Source of the DNA: Acidobacteriota bacterium
GTDB lineage: Bacteria; Acidobacteriota; Terriglobia; Terriglobales; Acidobacteriaceae
Direction: 5' to 3'
NCBI GenBank assembly: GCA_021791875.1
Contig: JAJYVU010000003.1
Coordinates: 61,034 to 125,033 of the forward strand
Length of the DNA: 64,000 bases
The position numbers were made by a program, and so were the translations under genes. This document shows positions 7,960-17,734 of the stretch, piece by piece (the stretch's first letter is position 1; each line of letters begins with the position of its first letter). The notes under the pieces are model-generated. The model was not told where the DNA came from, searched no databases, and saw only the letters and a list, made by a program, of their open reading frames with translations.

Positions 7960-10900
7960 CTACAGCGCGGGTTGTTCTCCGGGATTGAAAGTGTCCTGAC
8001 GTTTGCCCGTCAGACGCAAACGCAGACGGTCCAGCGTCAGGTAAACCACCGGAGTTGTATACAAGGTGATTAATTGGCTCAGAAGCAGGCCACCCACAAT
8101 TGTGATGCCCAGCGGACGGCGCAATTCAGACCCGATTCCAGTTCCAAAGGCGAGCGGCAACGCACCGCCAATCGCAGCCATGGTAGTCATCATGATGGGA
8201 CGAAAACGCAGCAGGCAGGCTTGGTAGATAGACTCCCTGGGCGTCTTCCCTTCCCGGCGCTCTACCATCAAGGCAAAGTCGATCATCATGATGGCGTTCT
8301 TCTTCACAATGCCTATCAGCAGAATGATTCCAATGATGGATATGACATCGAGACTCCTATGAAAGAGCATCAGCGCCAGCATCGCTCCAACGCTGGCCGA
8401 GGGCAGCGTGGAGAGAATCGTAATCGGATGCACGAGGCTCTCGTACAGAATCCCCAAAACGATATAGACGGAAAGAATCGCGGTGACGATGAGCAAAGGC
8501 TCGGTCGAGAGCGACTGCTGGAAGGCTTCCAGAGTGCCGGAAAACGAACCGCGCACCGAACCAGGAAGGCCGATCCGTTGCTCCATCTGCTCGATTTCGC
8601 GAGTTGCCTGACTCAAAGAAACACCCGGCGCCAGGTTGAACGACACGGTCACCGAGGGGAACTGTCCCGTGTGATTCACCTGTAACGGAGTTGTACCCGG
8701 CTGGAACCTTGCGAACTCGCTCAGTGGCGTCATTGCGGTCGCATTGCTGCCAAGGCTGTTCGTCTTGAGATAGATGTCATTGAGCCCGGCGGGAGACTGC
8801 CAGTATTTTGGCGCAACTTCGAGGACAACGTAATACTGATTGAGAGGTTTGTAAATAACTGACACTTCAGACTGGCCGAAGGCGGAGTAGAGAGCACGAT
8901 CCAGAGATTGAGGAGTCTGGCCCAGCCGAGCCGCCACCAGCCGGTTAAATTCGACATTCTCGGCAAGGCCTCCGTCCTGCTGATCGCTATTCACGTCCTG
9001 CAGACCCGGCAGTTTCTGCATCTGCGCCTTTAGAACCGGTCCCCAGCGTTCAAGATCAGCAACGTTATCCGACTGAATGGTGTACTGATATTGCGCATTG
9101 CTGGCTCTGCCTCCAATGCGGATATCCTGTGCGGCCTGCAGAAACGTCGAGGCAACCGGCAGGCGATTCAGCTTGGGGCGCAAACGGTTGATCACCCCCA
9201 TGGCGCTGATTTTGCGAACGCTCAAGGGCTTTAGCGTTGCGAATACGAACCCATTGTTTGTCGCTCCTCGGCCACCTGTGTATGCATTCACGCTTTGCAC
9301 GGCAGGATCGGACTTGATGACCTTCACGATCTGCAACAAGGAATAGTTCATGAAGGGAAAGGATGCATCCTGCGGCCCCTGCACTCCGCCGATGATGAAC
9401 CCTGTATCCTGCTCCGGGAAAAAGCCCTTCGGAATCCGCGCGATGAGAACAAAATTCAACGAAATCATCACTGCCAGGACAAGCAGCATAAATACGGGAT
9501 TCTCGAGCACCCATTCGAGCGACTTGCCATAGCCTGACAACAGACTGTTAAAAACTCTCTCATTTGCCCGATATAAACGGCCATGCTTCTCGCGATCCCG
9601 CGTCTTCAGCAGATGCGCGCACATCGTTGGCGTTGTGGTCAATGACACAATCATCGAGATTATGATTGCTGTCGCGAGCGTAACGGCGAATTCTCTAAAC
9701 AGCCGCCCCACAATCCCGCCCATCAACAGGATGGGGATGAATACGGCAATGAGAGAGATGCTGATCGTGAAGATCGTAAATCCGATCTCTTCGGCGCCTC
9801 TCATGGCCGCCGCAACCGGCTTCATGCCCGCATCTAGATGGCGCGTGATATTCTCCATGACCACGATGGCGTCATCGACGACGAACCCGGCGGCAATGGT
9901 GAGAGCCATTAACGAGAGGTTGTCAAGGCTATAGCCCAATAAGTACATCACGGCAAAAGTGCCAATCAGCGAAACAGGCACGGCAACGCTCGGAATGAGT
10001 GTCGAACGCGGGCTGCGCAGGAAGACAAAGACGACAAGGATAACGAGCAGAATCGAAACCGAAAGGGTCAGTTCAACATCATGCACCGAGGCCCGAATCG
10101 TGACGGTGCGGTCATGGACGATATGCAGATTGATCCCGGCCGGAATATCAGCTTCGAGCGACGGCAACTGTGCTTTGATCCGGTCGACGGTGGAGATAAC
10201 ATTCGCGCCGGGCTGACGAAAAATAATGACAGTTACAGACGGAACCCCATTCGTGTAGCCAGCCGTGCGGACATTCTGCGATCCGTTGTACACGTCGGCC
10301 ACATCTCGGAGCCGGACTGCTTCACCATCGTGATAGCCGATGATGAGCGGACGATATTGGGCCGCATCCGAGATCTGATCGTTCGTCTGAATATCGGCAG
10401 TCATCGACTGGTTCGCAATCTGTCCTGCCGGCTGATCGGCGTTCTGCACACTGAGTGCTGCCTGAACCTGACTCATTGTCAGTCCATAACTCTCCAACTC
10501 TGTTGGGTTCACCTCAACGCGCACAGCTGGGCTTGCAGCGCCACCGATGAACACCTGCCCTACACCATCAATCTGAGACAGCCGCTGCTGCAGGATGGTC
10601 GACGATTTGTCGTAAACGTAAGTTGTGTCGTATTTCTTCGAGGTCAGAGAAATGATCAGGATCGGACTGTCAGCAGGGTTTACCTTGAAGTAGCTCGGAT
10701 TCGAGGGAAGGTTAGTCGGCAAATAGGTGCGAGCCGCGTTGATCGCAGCCTGGACGTCACGTGCCGCGCCGTTGATATTGCGATTGAGATCAAATTGCAG
10801 AGTAATGGAGGTGCTGCCAAGCGAACTGGAAGACGTCATTTGCGTCAAGCCGGCGATGTGGCCAAATTGCCTCTCCAAAGGGGTCGCAACTGAGGAAGCC

Positions 10901-11076
10901 ATCACCTCTGCGCTGGCGCCAGGCAGGTTCGCGTTGACGTTGATCGTAGGAAAATCAACCTGCGGCAATGGCGACACCGGCAACACGAAGTAACCCACCG
11001 CTCCCGCGATAGCAACCGCGATCGTCAGCAATGTTGTCGCGATTGGACGCTTGATAAACGGAGCAGAGGGGTTCAT
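7960..11076 (-). CDS. RND multidrug efflux permease (MdtC-like)
   Basis: A 1038-residue inner-membrane proton-driven pump of the HAE1 family. It begins MNPSAPFIKRPIATTLL with TM1, then has two periplasmic pore loops and twelve predicted TM helices. The TM4 proton-relay pair is present in GFVVDDAIVVMENI. Its start overlaps the stop of the upstream RND gene by one base. A pair of different RND subunits behind one adaptor is the MdtABC/MuxABC arrangement, in which the two permeases form a heterotrimer; that assembly is inferred here. The likely substrates (bile-salt-like compounds, novobiocin, beta-lactams) are known for E. coli MdtABC only. Confidence 0.93.
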   Translation of the reverse strand: MNPSAPFIKRPIATTLLTIAVAIAGAVGYFVLPVSPLPQVDFPTINVNANLPGASAEVMASSVATPLERQFGHIAGLTQMTSSSSLGSTSITLQFDLNRNINGAARDVQAAINAARTYLPTNLPSNPSYFKVNPADSPILIISLTSKKYDTTYVYDKSSTILQQRLSQIDGVGQVFIGGAASPAVRVEVNPTELESYGLTMSQVQAALSVQNADQPAGQIANQSMTADIQTNDQISDAAQYRPLIIGYHDGEAVRLRDVADVYNGSQNVRTAGYTNGVPSVTVIIFRQPGANVISTVDRIKAQLPSLEADIPAGINLHIVHDRTVTIRASVHDVELTLSVSILLVILVVFVFLRSPRSTLIPSVAVPVSLIGTFAVMYLLGYSLDNLSLMALTIAAGFVVDDAIVVMENITRHLDAGMKPVAAAMRGAEEIGFTIFTISISLIAVFIPILLMGGIVGRLFREFAVTLATAIIISMIVSLTTTPTMCAHLLKTRDREKHGRLYRANERVFNSLLSGYGKSLEWVLENPVFMLLVLAVMISLNFVLIARIPKGFFPEQDTGFIIGGVQGPQDASFPFMNYSLLQIVKVIKSDPAVQSVNAYTGGRGATNNGFVFATLKPLSVRKISAMGVINRLRPKLNRLPVASTFLQAAQDIRIGGRASNAQYQYTIQSDNVADLERWGPVLKAQMQKLPGLQDVNSDQQDGGLAENVEFNRLVAARLGQTPQSLDRALYSAFGQSEVSVIYKPLNQYYVVLEVAPKYWQSPAGLNDIYLKTNSLGSNATAMTPLSEFARFQPGTTPLQVNHTGQFPSVTVSFNLAPGVSLSQATREIEQMEQRIGLPGSVRGSFSGTLEAFQQSLSTEPLLIVTAILSVYIVLGILYESLVHPITILSTLPSASVGAMLALMLFHRSLDVISIIGIILLIGIVKKNAIMMIDFALMVERREGKTPRESIYQACLLRFRPIMMTTMAAIGGALPLAFGTGIGSELRRPLGITIVGGLLLSQLITLYTTPVVYLTLDRLRLRLTGKRQDTFNPGEQPAL

Positions 11077-14000
11077 TACAACTCCTGCCCGTATCCAGCG
11101 GCGGAAAGAGGCTCATCTGGTCTCTTACCAGCCAGGCGCTTTCCTACTTTGTCAAAGAAGATATAGATCACCGGCGTGGTGTAGAGGGTAAGCACCTGGC
11201 TCAACAGCAGGCCGCCCACCATCGCAATTCCCAGCGGACGGCGCAGCTCGGAGCCGTACCCGCTGCCCGCAGCCAGTGGGATTCCAGCCAGAAGTGCCGC
11301 CATGGTAGTCATCACAATGGGGCGAAATCGCAGCAGGCAGGCTTCGTAAATCGCATCGCTTGCATTCTTACCGCGCAGACGTTCGGCCTCCAGCGCAAAG
11401 TCGACAATGAGGATGCCGTTCTTCTGCACAATGCCAATGAGCAGAATGATCCCGATGATCGCCACTACATTCAGATTCTGGTGAAAGAGCATCAACGCAA
11501 GCAGCGCACCAACGCCGGCGGAAGGCAATGTGGAAAGAATCGTGACTGGATGAATGAAGCTCTCGTACAAAACTCCCAGCACGATATAAACCACCACCAG
11601 CGCGGCAAGAATCAGGAGTGCTTCATTGGACAGCGAATTGACAAACGAAGCCGCTGTCCCCTGCCAGTTGGACTGCAGGCTGAGTGGAAAGTGCATACTG
11701 CTGACCGTCTTGTCCACTTCCTGAATCGCGTTTCCCAGTGCGGCATGCGGGGCAAGGTTGAACGAGACGGTTACGGATGGAAACTGATCCTGATGATTGA
11801 TCGAGAGCGCTTCCGGGACCTCGCTCACCGTGGAAAACGCGCCGAGCGGGACGGCGTTCAAGCTTGCGGAGGTGATGGATGTATTCGGGGCAGATCCGGG
11901 AAAGGTGCCGCCAGAGGTGCCGCTTGAGTTCGAAAGGACAGTCGCCGCAGGAGTGAGTACATTCGAACTCGGCGTGTACAGCACCGAGGTGGTCAGGGCA
12001 TTGGAACCGGCTGCACTCGACGCAGAAGCCGAAAACGATGTGGCCGCGGCCGCGCCGCTGGCACCGGACGAAATGTTTGCCGGCACATAAAGATCGCTCA
12101 GGTTGGAGGGGTGTTGCCGCCACTCAGGTGAAGTCTCGAGGATTACGTGGTACTGGTTCAGCGAAGTGTAGAGCGTATTAATCTGCCGCTGACCAAAGGC
12201 ATCGTAAAGAACGTTGTCGACGGTTGCCGGCGCGATTCCAAGGCGTGATGCAGTGACGCGATTAATATCGACTCGAATGGCAAGTCCGCCATTCTGCTGG
12301 TCGGTCGCTACATCTTCCAGATCAGGGAGCTTTTTGAGCTTTGCCACGAACCGGTTGGCCCACCGATTCAGTTGGTCGATATTTGGATCTTCGAGCGTGA
12401 ACTGATACTGAGTGCGGCTGACACGGTCATCGACGGATATATCCTGCACCGGTTGCATGTACAGGTGAATTCCCTGCACGCTGGCGAGACTCTTTTGCAG
12501 GCGTCGGATTACATCAGCGGCGCTGAGGTTCCGATCCTGAAGCGGCTTCAAATTGATCGAAATTCGCCCGCTGTTCAAGGTTGTGTTGATGCCGTCTACC
12601 CCAATAAAGGAAGAGAGGCTCTCAACAGCCGGATCCTTGAGGATGACGTCGTCAAGCGCCTGTTGCCTTCTGGCCATCGCATCGAAAGAAATGGTTTGCG
12701 GAGCCTGAGATATGCCTTGAATGACGCCGGTATCCTGCGTGGGAAAGAAGCCCTTGGGAATGGTGATGTAAAGGTAGATCGTCAGCACAAGCGTTCCCGC
12801 GGCAACCAGCAGCGTGAGCGTCTGAAACCGCAACACCCTCTTCAGAGTGCGGCCATAGAATCCGATCATTCCGTCAAAGACGCGCGCAGAGGCCCTATAA
12901 AACCTGCTTTGCTGCGCTTGGGGGTCATGACGCAGAATGCGCGAACACATCATCGGCGTGAGTGTCAGAGAGACGACAGCAGAGATGATGATGGTCACTG
13001 CAAGGGTGACGGCAAATTCACGAAAGAGCCGTCCAACAACATCGCCCATGAACAAGAGCGGAATGAGCACCGCGATGAGCGAGACGGTCAGAGAAAGGAT
13101 GGTGAATCCGATCTGGCCCGATCCCTTCAGGGCAGCTTCCATTGGGGAGTAGCCGTCCTCGAGGAACCGCGATATGTTCTCAATCATCACAATGGCGTCG
13201 TCAACGACAAAGCCCGTCGCGATCGTGAGGGCCATCAATGACAGGTTGTCGAGGCTGTATCCGAGCAGATACATGGCAGCGAACGTGCCGACGAGAGACA
13301 GTGGCACGGCCACACTGGGAATGATGGTCGCGTAGACGCTTCGCAGGAACAGGAAGATGACGAGGACAACGAGGCCGACAGTGAGCAACAACTCAAACTC
13401 GACGTCGTTCACCGATGCCTGAATGCTGGTGGTGAGATCCGTCAGCTCCTGGACGTGGATGCCGGCAGGCAAAGATGCTTCCAGCCGCGGCAAAATATTC
13501 TTGATGCTGCGCACTACCGCAATGGTGTTGGCGCCGGGCTGCCGCTGAATATTCAGGATGATCGCCGGCTGCTGATTCATCCACGCGGCCTGGTCGGCAT
13601 TTTCAACGCCGTTGAAGACTCGCCCGACGTCCTTGAGGAGAACGGGCGCGCCATTGTTGTATGCAATGACTACATTCCGGTACTGGTCGGCCTGAACGAG
13701 CTGATCGTTGGAATCAATCTGGTAATCCAGCCGCGGCCCGTCAAAATTGCCCTTTGCGGCATTCACACTGGTCTGTGTGAGCGCCGTGCGAACCGCCTCC
13801 AGGCTGATGCCATAGGACGCAAGCTTGGTGGGATTAACCTGAATTCGCACGGCAGGCTTTTGGCCGCCGGTGATACTCACAAGCCCGACGCCGGCGAGCT
13901 GAGAGACCTTGGGCACAACGCGCGTATCCACCAGGTCTTCCACTTGAGAAAGCGGCATCGTGTCTGAGGTGATGCCAAGAGTCAGCACCGGTGCATCCGC

Positions 14001-14402
14001 AGGGTTGGATTTGCTGTAAACCGGAGGCATCGGCAGATCGGCCGGCAAGAAGCTCTGCGCGGAGTTGATGGCTTCCTGGACTTCCTGTTCGGCGACGTCA
14101 ATGTTCAAAGCCAGGTTGAACTGAAGCACGACGACGGAAATCCCCCCGGCGCTTGTTGAGGTCATCTGGCTGAGGCCCTGCATTTGGCCAAACTGGCGCT
14201 CAAGGGGCGCCGTGATCGTCGTGGCAACTACGTCCGGACTGGCGCCGGGATAGTAGGTAACAACCTGAATCGTCGGATAATCGACCTGGGGCAGCGCCGA
14301 GATGGGCAACTGTGTGAACGCCACAATGCCGGCGAGCAGGATGCCGACCATCAACAGTGAAGTTGCCACCGGCCGCAAAATGAATGGGCGGGACGGACTC
14401 AC
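11076..14402 (-). CDS. RND multidrug efflux permease (MdtB-like) with an extra Ser/Ala/Thr-rich insertion
   Basis: A 1108-residue HAE1-family pump with the conserved N-terminus MSPSRPFILRPVATSLL, the TM4 acidic pair in GFVVDDAIVMIENI and the usual duplicated TM/periplasmic architecture. It is about 70 residues longer than its neighbour because of a low-complexity Ser/Ala/Thr/Gly segment at about 770-850, in the second periplasmic loop after SDLYVPANI. The gene overlaps the adaptor gene upstream by 4 bases (14399-14402) and the next permease by 1 base, so translation is probably coupled. It is the likely partner of the 7960-11076 permease. Confidence 0.92.
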   Translation of the reverse strand: MSPSRPFILRPVATSLLMVGILLAGIVAFTQLPISALPQVDYPTIQVVTYYPGASPDVVATTITAPLERQFGQMQGLSQMTSTSAGGISVVVLQFNLALNIDVAEQEVQEAINSAQSFLPADLPMPPVYSKSNPADAPVLTLGITSDTMPLSQVEDLVDTRVVPKVSQLAGVGLVSITGGQKPAVRIQVNPTKLASYGISLEAVRTALTQTSVNAAKGNFDGPRLDYQIDSNDQLVQADQYRNVVIAYNNGAPVLLKDVGRVFNGVENADQAAWMNQQPAIILNIQRQPGANTIAVVRSIKNILPRLEASLPAGIHVQELTDLTTSIQASVNDVEFELLLTVGLVVLVIFLFLRSVYATIIPSVAVPLSLVGTFAAMYLLGYSLDNLSLMALTIATGFVVDDAIVMIENISRFLEDGYSPMEAALKGSGQIGFTILSLTVSLIAVLIPLLFMGDVVGRLFREFAVTLAVTIIISAVVSLTLTPMMCSRILRHDPQAQQSRFYRASARVFDGMIGFYGRTLKRVLRFQTLTLLVAAGTLVLTIYLYITIPKGFFPTQDTGVIQGISQAPQTISFDAMARRQQALDDVILKDPAVESLSSFIGVDGINTTLNSGRISINLKPLQDRNLSAADVIRRLQKSLASVQGIHLYMQPVQDISVDDRVSRTQYQFTLEDPNIDQLNRWANRFVAKLKKLPDLEDVATDQQNGGLAIRVDINRVTASRLGIAPATVDNVLYDAFGQRQINTLYTSLNQYHVILETSPEWRQHPSNLSDLYVPANISSGASGAAAATSFSASASSAAGSNALTTSVLYTPSSNVLTPAATVLSNSSGTSGGTFPGSAPNTSITSASLNAVPLGAFSTVSEVPEALSINHQDQFPSVTVSFNLAPHAALGNAIQEVDKTVSSMHFPLSLQSNWQGTAASFVNSLSNEALLILAALVVVYIVLGVLYESFIHPVTILSTLPSAGVGALLALMLFHQNLNVVAIIGIILLIGIVQKNGILIVDFALEAERLRGKNASDAIYEACLLRFRPIVMTTMAALLAGIPLAAGSGYGSELRRPLGIAMVGGLLLSQVLTLYTTPVIYIFFDKVGKRLAGKRPDEPLSAAGYGQEL

Positions 14403-15643
14403 GGGGCGTTGCTCTCGCTCGATACAGCCGGCAGATGCATTGTGGTGATACGAACTTCTGATCCGTTGCGCAGTTTCTCAAAGCTGCTGTCGGCCAGTTC
14501 GTTGCCAGGCTGCAGTCCCGTGACGGCGGTCAGGCCGTTGTAGGAGACGCCGGTGGTGATGTTGTGCATGACCGCGCGCAGGCCTTTGGGTGTCTTCTGA
14601 ATGAGAAAAACGAAGGCCGTCTGGCCATTGCGCTGAATCGCAGAATCAGGCACCAGAATCTGACCTTTCAGGGTCTTCACCAGCAAGCGGGTGTTCACGA
14701 ACTCGTTGGGATAAAGATCGCCATTGCTGTTATTGAAGGTGCCGCGCAACCGAATGGTGCCGGTGGTGGTGTCGATCTGGTTGTCCAGTGACGTAACCTT
14801 GCCGACCCCTATTTCGCGATCATCTTCTTTGTCCCACGCTTCGAGTTTGAGTCCCACTCCGTGATCCGGGCGGGAAAGGATCTGACTCAGGTCGTCCTCC
14901 GAGTATGTGGCGACGACTGTGATCGGATTCATGGTGGTGAGCATGACCAGCGGCGTCGAACTGTTTGCCGTCACGAGATTGCCGGGATCGACAAGACGAA
15001 GGCCGACACGACCGTCCATAGGCGCGACGATGTGGCAAAAGCTGAGCTGAACCTGGTCATACTTGAGGACGCCTTCGTCAAATTTGACCGTGCCTTCATC
15101 TTGTACGACGAGCTTTTCCTGATCCTGCAGGGTCTGCAACGGAATGGCGTTGCGCGACCAGGCGTGCTGGTAACGGGCGAGGTCCATCTTTGCTTCGGCC
15201 AGAATCCCTTTGTCGCGTTCGAGATTTCCCTCTGCTTGGATGACCTGAGCCGCATAGGGACGGGGATCGATGTCGATGAGAGGCTGGCCCTTATGGACAA
15301 ACTCGCCTTCTTCATAGTGGACAGCAGTAATCAGCCCCGTTACTTCGGAGGAGATGGCTACTGTGTGCAGGGCGGTGACAGTACCGATGGCATTAAGATA
15401 GACGCCAATGTCTCCCCTGGTCGCCTTGGCGACAGTCAGGGTAACAGGGCCACCGAAGCCCATTCTCGCGATCGAGGAGGTCTTCTTAGTGTGATGAAAA
15501 GCGCCATAGAAGACAGCGGCAATCAGAACCAGAAGGATGAGCCAGGGCCAGAGGTTCTTCTTTTTCGGCGGCGCATCATCCGGAGCCGAAGGCAAACGAT
15601 GGTCTGTTGGGACGCTAGAAGAAGTAGTGGTGTGCTCGTCCAT
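14399..15643 (-). CDS. RND efflux periplasmic adaptor (MdtA-like membrane fusion protein)
   Basis: A 414-residue protein with a cytoplasmic Pro-rich N-terminus, one membrane anchor (about 31-48, WPWLILLVLIAAVFYGAF), then lipoyl/biotinyl, alpha-hairpin and beta-barrel domains (VHYEEGEFVHKGQPLIDIDP; MDGRVGLRLVDPGN). It bridges the RND pumps and the outer-membrane channel. It is the first gene of the minus-strand operon adaptor-permease-permease-channel. The 257-bp gap to the divergent cobA should hold the promoter; no adjacent regulator gene is present. Confidence 0.93.
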   Translation of the reverse strand: MDEHTTTSSSVPTDHRLPSAPDDAPPKKKNLWPWLILLVLIAAVFYGAFHHTKKTSSIARMGFGGPVTLTVAKATRGDIGVYLNAIGTVTALHTVAISSEVTGLITAVHYEEGEFVHKGQPLIDIDPRPYAAQVIQAEGNLERDKGILAEAKMDLARYQHAWSRNAIPLQTLQDQEKLVVQDEGTVKFDEGVLKYDQVQLSFCHIVAPMDGRVGLRLVDPGNLVTANSSTPLVMLTTMNPITVVATYSEDDLSQILSRPDHGVGLKLEAWDKEDDREIGVGKVTSLDNQIDTTTGTIRLRGTFNNSNGDLYPNEFVNTRLLVKTLKGQILVPDSAIQRNGQTAFVFLIQKTPKGLRAVMHNITTGVSYNGLTAVTGLQPGNELADSSFEKLRNGSEVRITTMHLPAVSSESNAP

Positions 15644-15900
15644 AGTCTCGGGGTGCGATGGCCGCAGTTTAATCGTTGTTGTAATTGTTTGCTGGCAGTT
15701 GAGTTTAGCACTGCCGAGGCTGTGATTTCCTGAGTGGCAAGAACCGTCTGGTGGTAATGATTGTCAGTGTTCCGCCTTGTGTCGATTCCAGATTTGGATG
15801 GTTGAGAGACGAATAAAGAGGTTGCGAAGTTTCAAAGCCAGGCTGCCAGAGTGTCTGGCCAGAACGATTCAGTTAACCTGATGTGACAAGGTGAAAAAAG

Positions 15901-16632
15901 ATGCAAACAGCGGAATCGGGCAAAGTCTATTTGACGGGAGCAGGGCCGGGAGATCCTGACCTGCTCACCGTGCGCGCACGCGACCTGCTGGCGACGGCCG
16001 ACGTGATTTTGCATGACGGGCTGGTCGTGGATGAAATTCTTGAGCTTGCGAGTCCGACCGCACGGGTCGAGAGCGTGGCCAAGCGAGCGGGCGAGAAAAG
16101 CGTGACGCAGCAGGAAATCGAAGAGCGGATGATTCGGGAGGCGCGCGACGGGCAGTCGGTGATTCGGCTGAAAGTCGGTGATCCCATGCTGTTTGGGCGC
16201 GGCGCGGAAGAGATTGGCGCGCTGGAGGCGGCAGGGGTTCCATATGAAGTTGTGCCAGGTGTGACGGCGGCGCTGGCTGCTGCCGCGGCGCTGGCATGTC
16301 CGTTGACGGCACGGGATACCTCGGCAGCGGTAGTGATGCTTTCCGGGCATCGGGCCGGCTCCGGGACAGGGAATGACCGCTCGCTGGCGCTGCCCGGCGG
16401 ATTTGCCGAGGCAACGCTGGCGATTTACATGCCGGGCTCCGACTACGCAGGACTGGCAAGCGATTTAACCGAGGGTGGCGTGGCCGCAGATACTCCCTGC
16501 GCGGTGATTTCGCAGTGCAGTCTGCCGGGCCAGCAGGTGATTCGCCTCACGGTCGCCGAGCTTCCAGCGCACTCAGCCCTGCCGGCACCCGCGCTGGTCA
16601 TGGTCGGTAAAGTGCTGGAGGCGGCGCGGTAG
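15901..16632 (+). CDS. cobA: Uroporphyrinogen-III C-methyltransferase
   Basis: A 243-residue SAM-dependent methyltransferase that converts uroporphyrinogen III to precorrin-2, the branch point to sirohaem and cobalamin. The tetrapyrrole-methylase motifs are VYLTGAGPGDPDLLTVRA at the N-terminus, DPMLFGRGAEE and VVPGVTAALAAAAALACPLT. It lacks the CysG dehydrogenase/ferrochelatase part, so it is a stand-alone SUMT. AAGGTG lies 7 bases before the ATG. It is divergent from the efflux operon and convergent with the glucosaminidase gene; no other tetrapyrrole genes are nearby. Confidence 0.92.
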   Translation: MQTAESGKVYLTGAGPGDPDLLTVRARDLLATADVILHDGLVVDEILELASPTARVESVAKRAGEKSVTQQEIEERMIREARDGQSVIRLKVGDPMLFGRGAEEIGALEAAGVPYEVVPGVTAALAAAAALACPLTARDTSAAVVMLSGHRAGSGTGNDRSLALPGGFAEATLAIYMPGSDYAGLASDLTEGGVAADTPCAVISQCSLPGQQVIRLTVAELPAHSALPAPALVMVGKVLEAAR

Positions 16633-16669
16633 TGGAAGGGGTCGGCCGAGTCGACCTGCGCGGTTCCGC

Positions 16670-17188
16670 TCACGCGACTGCGGCGCCTTGCAACGACGCG
16701 ATAGCGCCGGGCGCCGGAGGCGCTGCCAAACGGGCCAGAAGTTCCTTGTGCTCGTCATAAATCAACAAGACCTTGCGGGCGCGTTCCGGGTCAGTTGACC
16801 AGCGCTCGGACACGAGCTGGACGAATTGCTCGGGAGTTGGCGCCTGGAGCGCGTGGGCGTAGTCAGGAAACTCCACGCTGAGGGCGCGCAGGATCTCCAT
16901 GCGCCCGGCAAAGGCGGCAGCCCAGTCGGGAAATTTCACCCAGCCGGCGTCGACGGTCACCCAGCGGCCGTGGAAATACTCGCGGGTGGGTAGCGCAAGC
17001 GTGCCAATACCTTCGGTGCAGCCGCTATCCTGCTTCTGACCGAACAAGTTGTTGGCCTCGCGAGCCAGCAGCGACCGCCCCCAGCCGGATTCAAGCGCAG
17101 CCTCGCAGGCAGCCATCTCGGGGAAAATGTGACCTCCCTGACGAGCGGCGACGACGGCGTGCGTGAGAAATTCAATCTCCAATGACAT
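16670..17188 (-). CDS. Glucosaminidase-domain protein (FlgJ/Atl-like peptidoglycan hydrolase)
   Basis: A 172-residue protein. The segment AACEAALESGWGRSLLAREANNLFGQK (about 27-52) is the signature of the beta-N-acetylglucosaminidase family (Pfam Glucosaminidase), with Glu33 as the candidate catalytic acid. It predicts cleavage of peptidoglycan glycan strands. The ATG at 17188 is preceded by GAGGAG at good spacing; an in-frame extension to 17344 is rejected. No signal peptide or membrane segment is visible, unusual for an enzyme acting on cell wall, so export may be by a non-Sec route or the protein may be an endolysin-like relic. No phage genes surround it. Confidence 0.8.
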   Translation of the reverse strand: MSLEIEFLTHAVVAARQGGHIFPEMAACEAALESGWGRSLLAREANNLFGQKQDSGCTEGIGTLALPTREYFHGRWVTVDAGWVKFPDWAAAFAGRMEILRALSVEFPDYAHALQAPTPEQFVQLVSERWSTDPERARKVLLIYDEHKELLARLAAPPAPGAIASLQGAAVA

Positions 17189-17375
17189 GGTGGGTTTCTC
17201 CTCTGCGTGCGCGGCCAAACGGCCTTGTACGCGGTGATGGTATCGACGAAGCACAAACGGGATCTCCGCCCGGCACAGTGGCTTGCGGGTTGATGGGACG
17301 GCTTCGACTGTAGGGGTATGGGTTGCAAGTCTTTTTGGAATCAACGAATCGAACTACAGTTAAGAACTTTTGACG

Positions 17376-17464
17376 ACCCCAACTGTTTTTGCGGGTAAGC
17401 TGCTGATTCTATGAGATCGAGTACCCGTTATTGATTTGTAAACCCCAGGTGTTTTTGCGGGCAA
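17376..17464 (-). repeat. Dispersed intergenic repeat, paired copy (inverted)
   Basis: On the minus strand, two cores TGCCCGCAAAAACACCTGGGGT and TTACCCGCAAAAACAGTTGGGG stand 66 bp apart with the spacer AATAACGGGTACTCGA. This is the same layout and spacer as at 1185-1284. Confidence 0.7.
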
Positions 17465-17708
17465 AGTATTGATTTTGTTGAGCAGGTTCCCATGGAGCGA
17501 GTCAGGCTCCGGCCGCACAGGCAAAATGGGCGTTGGTGCCGAGGTCTGCAGATGCCATGTTTCCCGAAATGCGAAGACTGCAGTTTGAAAACTCACACTG
17601 ACGTCCCATAAAATGTTGATTTAATGGAGCTTGCAGAATAATTAGTCCAGCAAGTCCTTTAAAATCAACAAATCGTAGATCCGGATACCGGTCTTCAGAA
17701 AAATGAAA

Positions 17709-17734
17709 AAGCGGCCCCAGCGAAAGGCCGCCTT
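17709..17734 (-). terminator. Putative rho-independent terminator (minus strand)
   Basis: AAGGCGGCC and GGCCGCTT pair on the minus strand, followed by TTTTTCATTTTTC. No annotated minus-strand gene ends immediately before it, so it may end a small unannotated transcript. Confidence 0.5.
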
